Origin: Betaproteobacteria bacterium
GTDB lineage: Bacteria; Pseudomonadota; Gammaproteobacteria; Burkholderiales; Burkholderiaceae_C
Length of the DNA stretch: 10,934 nucleotides
Direction of reading: 5' to 3'
Assembly (NCBI GenBank): GCA_009923895.1
Contig: RFSP01000040.1
Location: 1-10,934 of the forward strand
The notes beneath the pieces are model-generated. The model was not told the origin of the DNA. It saw only the letters and a list, made by a program, of their open reading frames with translations, and ran no database searches. Position numbers and translations under genes: made by a program. Position 1 is the first letter of the stretch. Each line of letters opens with the position of its first letter. Below are positions 1-5,307 of this stretch, one piece after another.

Positions 1-1
1 C

Positions 2-502
2 CATCACCACCATGATGGGCATGGGCACGATCATGGCCACCATCACCACGATCTCAACCTGAGATCTGCCTATTTGCATGTGTTGGCGGATGCGGCCACC
101 TCGGTTTTGGCCATCGTGGCCTTGCTGGGTGGGTGGTTTTATGGATGGTCTTGGCTCGATCCGGTCATGGGACTGGTGGGTGCGGTGCTGGTGGCGGTCT
201 GGGCCAAGGGGCTCATCATGGACACTGCCAAGGTGTTGCTTGATCGCGAAATGGATCACCCGGTCGTGGAGGAAATTCGCCAGGCCGTGGAAGGCCCGGT
301 GCGCATCACCGACCTGCACGTTTGGCGGGTGGGCAAAGAGGTGTATTCCTGCGCCATGACAGTGGTGACGCGAGACCGCACAATCACGGCCGAAGACGTT
401 CGCCAGCGGCTGTCTGTGCATGAAGAAATCGTGCACTCCACCATTGAAGTGCATCACTTGCCGGGCGATCACCCATCCCACAATCCAAGTTTGATTTCAT
501 GA
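2..502 (+). CDS. Cation diffusion facilitator metal exporter, DmeF/CzcD type (partial, C-terminal 166 residues)
   Basis: This is the C-terminal part of an inner-membrane divalent metal/proton antiporter; the 5' end lies outside the window. The reading frame is open from base 2, upstream of the first ATG at 74. It begins with a cytoplasmic histidine-rich loop (HHHHDGHGHDHGHHHHD), the metal-collecting loop between TM4 and TM5 in DmeF-type CDFs. Next come TM5, with the family's HxxxD metal-site motif (HVLAD), and TM6 (about DPVMGLVGAVLVAVWAKG). The C-terminal cytoplasmic ferredoxin-like domain contains DLHVWRVG and ends with a His-containing tail (VHHLPGDHPSHN). By family, likely substrates are Co2+, Ni2+, Zn2+ or Cd2+; the sequence does not settle which. 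The stop codon overlaps the pobA start (ATGA), so the two genes are probably co-transcribed and translationally coupled. Confidence 0.9.
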   Translation, partial: HHHHDGHGHDHGHHHHDLNLRSAYLHVLADAATSVLAIVALLGGWFYGWSWLDPVMGLVGAVLVAVWAKGLIMDTAKVLLDREMDHPVVEEIRQAVEGPVRITDLHVWRVGKEVYSCAMTVVTRDRTITAEDVRQRLSVHEEIVHSTIEVHHLPGDHPSHNPSLIS

Positions 503-1671
503 AGACCCAGGTTTGCATCATTGGCGGTGGCCCTTCCGGCCTGATGTTGTCTCAGTTGCTGCACCTCAAGGGCATTGACAACGTGGTGCTTGAAAAGCAC
601 AGCCGCGAATACGTGCTCAGCCGCATTCGTGCCGGCGTGCTGGAGCACGGTTTTGCGAAGTTGATGCGCGAAGCGCAGTGCGGCGAGCGCATGGACCGCG
701 AGGGTGAAATTCACGAGGGCTTTTTTATTGCCCACCAAGGCGAGCTCAAACGGGTGGATTTGCATCGCTTCAGTGGCGGCAATTCGGTGGTGGTGTACGG
801 GCAGACCGAACTCACGCGCGACCTGTATGACGCACGTGACCGCATGAAAGGTGTGGTCATCCACAACGCCGAGGACGTGCAGCCCCACGACCTCACGCAG
901 CCGCATCCCTTTGTGACCTACCGACAGGGTGGTGAGGTGGTGAGGGTGGATTGTGACTTTGTCATAGGCGCTGACGGTTTCCACGGCGTGAGCCGCAAGT
1001 CCATCCCCAAGACCGTGCTGCGTGAATATGAAAAGGTCTATCCCTTCGGGTGGTTGGGGGTGTTGTCTCGCACCAAGCCAGTGTCGCCTGAGCTCATCTA
1101 TGCCAAACACGAGCGCGGGTTTGCCTTGTGCTCATTGCGCTCGCAAGTGCTCAGCCGCTACTACATCCAGGTGCCGCTGACCGACACGGTGGAAGACTGG
1201 TCTGACGAGGCGTTTTGGGAGGAGCTCAAGCGGCGCTTGCCAGATGAAGTCTCAGCCCGCATGGTCACAGGGCCGTCCATTGAAAAGTCCATCGCACCGC
1301 TGCGGTCCTTTGTGGCCGAGCCCATGCGCTATGGCAATTTGTTTTTGGCGGGCGACGCTGCGCACATCGTGCCGCCCACCGGCGCCCGGGGTCTCAACAG
1401 CGCAGGCTCAGACATCTACTACCTCTATCACGCCCTGGTGCGCCACTACAAGCAAGGCGACAGCCAAGGTCTGGAGGAATACTCTTCCAAGGCGCTTGCG
1501 CGGGTGTGGAAGGCCCAGCGTTTTTCCTGGTGGATGACCACCTTGCTGCACACCTTCCCGGCCAATTCAGACTACGACAACAAACTTCGCGATGTGGACA
1601 TGGCCTACTTGTTTTCTTCCGAGGCTGCGCAGCGGTCGTTGGCAGAGAACTACGTGGGCCTGCCTTTTTGA
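499..1671 (+). CDS. pobA: 4-hydroxybenzoate 3-monooxygenase (p-hydroxybenzoate hydroxylase)
   Basis: This is a cytoplasmic FAD enzyme that hydroxylates 4-hydroxybenzoate to protocatechuate with NAD(P)H and O2, feeding the beta-ketoadipate or protocatechuate meta pathways. The 390 residues match the family length, and the numbering runs in register with the Pseudomonas enzyme. The N-terminal dinucleotide-binding motif is GGGPSG (residues 9-14), with Glu32 for the ribose. Arg42 and Arg44 are present, as is the DG motif (GADGFHG). The second FAD motif is GDAAHIVPPTGARGLN (285-300). All known substrate-pocket residues are visible: Tyr201, Ser212, Arg214, Tyr222, Pro293, Thr294 and Tyr385. The start overlaps the upstream stop by 4 bases and has no obvious Shine-Dalgarno sequence, which suggests translational coupling to the metal exporter. 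No PobR-type regulator is in the window. Confidence 0.97.
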   Translation: MKTQVCIIGGGPSGLMLSQLLHLKGIDNVVLEKHSREYVLSRIRAGVLEHGFAKLMREAQCGERMDREGEIHEGFFIAHQGELKRVDLHRFSGGNSVVVYGQTELTRDLYDARDRMKGVVIHNAEDVQPHDLTQPHPFVTYRQGGEVVRVDCDFVIGADGFHGVSRKSIPKTVLREYEKVYPFGWLGVLSRTKPVSPELIYAKHERGFALCSLRSQVLSRYYIQVPLTDTVEDWSDEAFWEELKRRLPDEVSARMVTGPSIEKSIAPLRSFVAEPMRYGNLFLAGDAAHIVPPTGARGLNSAGSDIYYLYHALVRHYKQGDSQGLEEYSSKALARVWKAQRFSWWMTTLLHTFPANSDYDNKLRDVDMAYLFSSEAAQRSLAENYVGLPF

Positions 1672-1763
1672 ACGGCCCAATGGGCGCAACGAGGGCAATT
1701 GAGGCAACGGGCGCGGTTCCATGCAAGGCTCCAAGGAATCAGGAGCTCAGATTGTGACCCGCT
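1672..1763. other. Convergent intergenic spacer
   Basis: This 92-base gap separates the 3' ends of pobA and the TauE/SafE gene. A short inverted repeat with a 4-5 bp stem (GCCCAATGGGC) lies just after the pobA stop but has no T-run, so I do not call a terminator. I see nothing else in it. Confidence 0.5.
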
Positions 1764-2522
1764 TTATCGCAAGAACGCGTCGTAAGTGGTTTTGAGGATC
1801 AGGGCGCTCACCACGACGATGAAGACGCGACGCACGAAGGTGGATCCGTGCTTGAGGGCCAAGCGGGAGCCCAGGAGACCGCCCGCGATATTGGCCACAG
1901 CCAAAGCGGCGGCGATCTCCCACATGACATGGCCTGTGAGGGCAAAGGTGACAAAGGCAGCCGCATTGGTGGCCAGGTTGATGACTTTGGCGCTGGCCGA
2001 GGCATTCAAGAAGTCATAGCCCAAGAAACGCACGAAGAGAAAGATAAAGAAGCTGCCCGTCCCGGGCCCGAAGAAGCCGTCGTACCAACCCAGAAAGAAA
2101 CCGATCAATGACGCCAATGCGGCGGTGCGGGCCGGCGATGCGAGCGGTTGGTGGCGCTGCCCCAGATTCTTTTTGACCAAGGTGTAGGCCAGCACGGCCA
2201 CCAGCACCAATGGCAGCAACTTGCGCAAGAAGTTGGGGTCCAGGCGGGCCACGGTCCAAGCGCCTGCAAAGCCGCCGAGCAAGGCCGCGACGATGGCAGG
2301 CCCCAACACGTTCCACTGCAGAGTCACCCGCCGGCTGTATTGCCAGGCGGCAAAGGAGGTGCCCCAGACCGATGCGCTTTTGTTCGACCCCAACAAGGTG
2401 GCCGGGGCCACCTGCGGGTAGGTGGCAAACAGTGCAGGCACCAGGATGAGGCCGCCGCCTCCGACGATGGCGTCTACCAGACCTGCAAAGAACGAAGCGA
2501 AGGTGACGAGTATGACGTCCAA
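1764..2522 (-). CDS. TauE/SafE (YfcA-like) family integral membrane permease
   Basis: This is a predicted inner-membrane protein of 252 residues with about seven or eight hydrophobic segments. It has the two-repeat layout of the TauE/SafE (DUF81) family: an N-terminal repeat with DAIVGGGGLILVPAL and a second with GWYDGFFGPGTGSFF, followed by NLATN. The family carries organic or sulfur anions such as sulfite and sulfoacetate, but the substrate here is unknown. I chose the TTG at 2522, giving an N-terminus of (M)DVILVTFASFFAGLVDA. The only upstream ATGs (2606, 2603) would overlap the preceding gene by over 70 bases and add a hydrophilic stretch not expected in the family. With the TTG, the gene begins 10 bases after the VOC gene's stop, as the last gene of the hppD operon. 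Confidence 0.85.
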   Translation of the reverse strand: MDVILVTFASFFAGLVDAIVGGGGLILVPALFATYPQVAPATLLGSNKSASVWGTSFAAWQYSRRVTLQWNVLGPAIVAALLGGFAGAWTVARLDPNFLRKLLPLVLVAVLAYTLVKKNLGQRHQPLASPARTAALASLIGFFLGWYDGFFGPGTGSFFIFLFVRFLGYDFLNASASAKVINLATNAAAFVTFALTGHVMWEIAAALAVANIAGGLLGSRLALKHGSTFVRRVFIVVVSALILKTTYDAFLR

Positions 2523-2532
2523 TCGGGTCCGC

Positions 2533-3069
2533 TCACGCGGTAAATTCTTGTTGGTGCATCCAAGCGGCGTGTTGAGGCGCTCGCTTGGTGCGATCCCACT
2601 CATCAAGCATCGCCCATTTCACATCGTCAAGTTTGCGGTGCATCTCTGCTGTGCCAACGTCGGCGGCCAACTCAAGCCGGTGCCCATTGGGGTCAAAGAA
2701 ATAAATGCTCTTGAAAATGGTGTGATCGGTGACGCCCACCACGTCAATGCCGGCCGCCTCCAAACGTGCTTTGGTTTCTTCAAGGGTCTTGACGCTGTCC
2801 ACCTTGAAGGCAATGTGCTGCACCCACGATGGCGTGTTTTCATCGCGGCCCATGTCCGGTGAATTGGGCAACTCAAAGAAGGCCAGCACATTGCCGTTGC
2901 CGGCATCCAAGAAGATGTGCATGTACGGGTCCGGCGCTTTGGTGGAGGGGACCTGGTTTTCTGCGATGGCCAGCACAAAGCCCATGTTCAGATGCTTGCC
3001 GTACCACTCCACCGTCTGCTTGGCGCTCTTGCAGCGGTAAGCCACATGGTGGATCTGTTGGATTTTCAT
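2533..3069 (-). CDS. VOC (glyoxalase/bleomycin resistance/dioxygenase) family protein
   Basis: This 178-residue protein has the vicinal-oxygen-chelate fold, with two beta-alpha-beta-beta-beta modules at about residues 4-67 and 80-136. Candidate metal ligands sit at the four canonical positions: His8 (IHHVAYRC), Glu66 (FFELP), His85 (VQHIAF) and Glu133 (GHRLELA). This resembles the His-Glu-His-Glu set of glyoxalase I, with the same 48-residue spacing in the second pair. A 40-residue tail rich in Trp, Lys and His follows the fold. A good AGGAG Shine-Dalgarno lies 6 bases ahead of the ATG. The gene starts 25 bases after hppD ends, which suggests a role in aromatic amino acid catabolism such as isomerase, lyase or detoxification. 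The exact reaction is not known to me; a small dioxygenase is the alternative. Confidence 0.85.
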   Translation of the reverse strand: MKIQQIHHVAYRCKSAKQTVEWYGKHLNMGFVLAIAENQVPSTKAPDPYMHIFLDAGNGNVLAFFELPNSPDMGRDENTPSWVQHIAFKVDSVKTLEETKARLEAAGIDVVGVTDHTIFKSIYFFDPNGHRLELAADVGTAEMHRKLDDVKWAMLDEWDRTKRAPQHAAWMHQQEFTA

Positions 3070-3094
3070 GCCAGTCTCCTGAGCCTTGTGTCGT

Positions 3095-4174
3095 CTAGTC
3101 TGCCTTCAGTGTGCCGCGACGAATTTGGTCACGCTCGAGGCTTTCAAAAAGGGCTTTGAAGTTGCCCTCACCAAAGCCCTCGTCATCCTTGCGTTGAATG
3201 AACTCAAAGAACACCGGGCCCAAGAGGGTTTCAGAAAAAATCTGCAGCAGCAGGCGCTTGTCGCCATTGCGGGTGTTGCCATCGAGCAAGATGCCACGCG
3301 TTTGCAGTTCATTGACGGGCTCGCCGTGGCCGGGCAAACGCTCTTCGAGCATGGCGTAATAAATGTCATTGGGCGCGGTCATCAGCGGCACCCCCGACAT
3401 CTGCAAGGCGTCGACCGTATCGATGAGGTTGTCCGTCAACAAGGCGATGTGCTGAATCCCCTCACCATTGAATTTCATCAGAAATTCTTCGATCTGCCCC
3501 GTACCGCCTTTGCCAGATTCCTCATTGAGCGGGATGCGAATGAGTCCATCGGGTGCGGTCATGGCACGCGAGGTGAGCCCTGTGTATTCGCCCTGGATAT
3601 CAAAGTAGCGAATCTCGCGAAAGTTGAAGAGCTTTTCGTAATAGCCGCCCCAAAAGGCCATGCGACCCCGGTACACGTTGTGAGTGAGGTGGTCGATGAT
3701 CTTCAGGCCGTGGCCCACTGGGTGGCGCGGCACGCCAGGCAGCCATTCAAAGTCGATGTCGTAGATGCTCTTGCCATCTTCGTAGCGGTCAATGAGGTAC
3801 AAGGCTGCACCCCCGATGCCTTTGATGGCGGGCAGTCGCAACTCCATGGGCCCTGTGGGCACTTCCAGCGGTTGGGCACCCAGCTCGAGGGCTCTGGAGT
3901 AGGCCTTGTGCGAATCCTTGACCCGAAACGCCATGGCACAGGCACTGGGGCCATGCTCTGCCGCAAAGTAGCCGGCCAGACTCTTGGGCTCGCGGTTCAC
4001 AATGAAATTGATATCGCCCTGTCGATACAGCAGCACGTCTTTGCTGCGGTGGCGGGCCACCAAGCGAAAGCCCATCTTCTCAAAGAGAGGCTCCAATAGG
4101 TTGGCGGTGGGCGAGGCAAATTCAACGAATTCAAAGCCCATCAGGCCCATGGGGTTGTCAAAGAGGTCGGCCAT
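3095..4174 (-). CDS. hppD: 4-hydroxyphenylpyruvate dioxygenase
   Basis: This is a cytoplasmic Fe(II) enzyme that converts 4-hydroxyphenylpyruvate and O2 to homogentisate and CO2, the committing step of tyrosine and phenylalanine breakdown. The 359 residues match bacterial HPPD. The N-terminal VOC-like domain (about 10-145) is followed by the catalytic domain (about 155-350). The iron ligands are visible as His162 (IDHLTHNV), His242 (GIQHIAL) and Glu324 (VFFEFIQR). The C-terminal gating helix (GFGEGNFKALFESLERDQ) favours HPPD over hydroxymandelate synthase. The reading frame runs on to an ATG at 4234, but that extension overlaps the HMG-CoA lyase gene and does not resemble the family. The ATG at 4174 gives the family N-terminus (MADLFDNPMGLMGFEFVEF). 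It lies 14 bases after the upstream stop and lacks a strong Shine-Dalgarno, which suggests coupled translation. Homogentisate dioxygenase is not in the window. Confidence 0.96.
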   Translation of the reverse strand: MADLFDNPMGLMGFEFVEFASPTANLLEPLFEKMGFRLVARHRSKDVLLYRQGDINFIVNREPKSLAGYFAAEHGPSACAMAFRVKDSHKAYSRALELGAQPLEVPTGPMELRLPAIKGIGGAALYLIDRYEDGKSIYDIDFEWLPGVPRHPVGHGLKIIDHLTHNVYRGRMAFWGGYYEKLFNFREIRYFDIQGEYTGLTSRAMTAPDGLIRIPLNEESGKGGTGQIEEFLMKFNGEGIQHIALLTDNLIDTVDALQMSGVPLMTAPNDIYYAMLEERLPGHGEPVNELQTRGILLDGNTRNGDKRLLLQIFSETLLGPVFFEFIQRKDDEGFGEGNFKALFESLERDQIRRGTLKAD

Positions 4175-4188
4175 GGTGGTATGAGAGG

Positions 4189-5133
4189 TTACAGATTTGC
4201 AGTTGAAAGAGTTTTCGGCACACCTGCACGCCAAATCGATCCGTGGGTGACTTCATTGGGCATCCAGCCCACCACCCGTTCACGCAAGGCCAGCAGCGCT
4301 TGAAGATGAATCCCCGTCGAGTGTCCCATGGCTTCCAGCATAAAGGTGAGATCTTCGGTGGCCACGTTGCCGCTGGCCGCTGGGGCAAAGGGGCAGCCTC
4401 CAATGCCCGCCAATGAGGCATCGAACCGGTGAATGCCCAGCGCCATGGCAGCCAAGACGTTGGCCAAAGCCAACCCACGGGTGTCGTGAAAGTGACCGCA
4501 ACACAACGCCGAGCCGGCCACCTTCAGGGTCTGTTCAAACAGGCGGCTGACCTGCGCCGGGTTGGCATATCCGACCGTGTCGGCCAGACCGACGCGGTCG
4601 GCGCCAGCGTCCAACACAGTTTGTACCAAGCGCAACACGTCGGATGCTTTGACTTCTCCTTGCATCGTGCAGCCAAAAGCCGTGCTGATGGTGACTTCGA
4701 TCAACGCGGCACTGCGGGCCGAGTCGCGTGCTGCACGCATGCGGCCCACTTCCAACACCATGTCCTCGGGCGTTTTGCGAACGTTGGCCAGGCTGTGTGC
4801 GTGGCTGGCCGACAGGGGCACCAAGATCAGGTCTGCTTCGCACGACAAGGCTTGCTCGGCTCCACGCAGATTGGGAACCAAGACCGAAGCGAGCAAACCC
4901 GGAATCGACTTGGCGTAGGCCAACACCTCAGCGGTGTCCGCCAACTGCGGCAAAAGTTTGGGCGGGACAAAGGACCCGACCTCGATTTCGCGCAGCCCAG
5001 CGGCCACGGCCGCGGCAATCCATTCGCATTTGTGTGCCGTGGGCACAAGAGTGGCGATGCTTTGCAAACCATCGCGCAGGCCGACCTCTCGGACGGTCAT
5101 GGCAGCGGGCAAGGTCGCAGAAGCGGGGGACAT
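4189..5133 (-). CDS. Hydroxymethylglutaryl-CoA lyase (HMGL-like TIM barrel)
   Basis: The likely reaction is cleavage of (S)-3-hydroxy-3-methylglutaryl-CoA to acetyl-CoA and acetoacetate, the last step of leucine catabolism. The 314-residue TIM barrel belongs to the HMGL/DRE-metallolyase superfamily. The divalent-metal and catalytic residues are seen as Arg20-Asp21 (VGLRDGLQ), Glu51 (REIEVGSF), His214 and His216 (GHFHDTRG) and Asn256. The HMG-CoA lyase signature is present (SLAGIGGCPFAPAASGNVA) with the catalytic Cys247. Spacing from the second His to the Cys (31 residues) equals that of the human enzyme. The ATG at 5133 has a GGAG Shine-Dalgarno 7 bases upstream. It is the first gene of the hppD operon; both pathways release acetoacetate. 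A related lyase acting on another 3-hydroxyacyl-CoA, such as citramalyl-CoA, cannot be excluded. Confidence 0.88.
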   Translation of the reverse strand: MSPASATLPAAMTVREVGLRDGLQSIATLVPTAHKCEWIAAAVAAGLREIEVGSFVPPKLLPQLADTAEVLAYAKSIPGLLASVLVPNLRGAEQALSCEADLILVPLSASHAHSLANVRKTPEDMVLEVGRMRAARDSARSAALIEVTISTAFGCTMQGEVKASDVLRLVQTVLDAGADRVGLADTVGYANPAQVSRLFEQTLKVAGSALCCGHFHDTRGLALANVLAAMALGIHRFDASLAGIGGCPFAPAASGNVATEDLTFMLEAMGHSTGIHLQALLALRERVVGWMPNEVTHGSIWRAGVPKTLSTANL

Positions 5134-5148
5134 CAGGTTTCTCCGTGG

Positions 5149-5168
5149 CGGGCCCGGTTGCGGGCCCG
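5149..5168 (-). promoter_or_regulatory. GC-rich hairpin in the leader of the HMG-CoA lyase/hppD operon
   Basis: Two copies of the palindrome CGGGCCCG (5149-5156 and 5161-5168) are separated by GTTG and can form a perfect 8-bp stem with a 4-base loop. A second, overlapping perfect 8-bp pairing exists between GTGGCGGG (5145-5152) and CCCGCCAC (5177-5184), so the two folds exclude each other. On the minus strand the structures lie next to the GGAG ribosome-binding site at 5141-5144. There is no T-run, so this is not a rho-independent terminator. A role in translation control, or as a protein-binding site, is inference. Confidence 0.4.
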
Positions 5169-5182
5169 ATCAATAACCCGCC

Positions 5183-5212
5183 ACTGTAGTCCTTCTCTGG
5201 CAGAAATGTCAC
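5183..5212 (-). promoter_or_regulatory. Candidate sigma-70 promoter for the HMG-CoA lyase/hppD operon
   Basis: On the minus strand GTGACA (5212-5207, five of six bases matching the -35 consensus) is followed after 18 bases by TACAGT (5188-5183, four of six matching the -10 consensus). Transcription would begin near 5176, about 43 bases ahead of the lyase ATG, and would include the 5149-5168 hairpin. It was found by eye and is only moderately convincing. Confidence 0.3.
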
Positions 5213-5307
5213 CCTGTTGGCGATTCACTGGGGGTCCTGGGCGTTTCTGGGGGATGACAGCTGCTTTTGACGTGCCTTCTTTCTGATTGGTCCTATCATT
5301 GACATTT
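5213..5307 (+). promoter_or_regulatory. Upstream region of the acyl-CoA dehydrogenase gene
   Basis: This is the part of the divergent spacer nearest the dehydrogenase gene. It must hold that gene's promoter unless transcription enters from elsewhere. A TTGACG at 5267-5272 and a TATCAT at 5294-5299 look like promoter boxes but are 21 bases apart, too far for a standard sigma-70 promoter. No Shine-Dalgarno precedes the ATG at 5308. I see no clear operator. Confidence 0.25.

Noticed and set aside
2..52. CAT/CAC-rich tandem pattern at the window start, possibly a DNA repeat
   Set aside because: It is explained by His and Asp codons of the metal exporter's histidine-rich loop in an open frame.
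1675..1685. Inverted repeat after pobA as a terminator
   Set aside because: The stem is 4-5 bp, the loop is too small and there is no T-run.
2523..2606. ATG at 2606 as start of the TauE/SafE protein
   Set aside because: It would overlap the VOC gene by 74 bases and add a hydrophilic N-terminus atypical of the family.
3086..4099. A 337-residue open frame antisense to hppD
   Set aside because: It mirrors hppD on the other strand, resembles no known protein, and GC-rich coding DNA often leaves such frames open. The sense protein has all catalytic residues of HPPD.
4175..4234. ATG at 4234 as start of hppD
   Set aside because: It adds 20 residues unrelated to HPPD and overlaps the lyase coding sequence.
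4429..5286. A 285-residue open frame antisense to the HMG-CoA lyase gene
   Set aside because: Low-complexity shadow frame with no recognisable domain; the sense strand carries the full lyase motif set.
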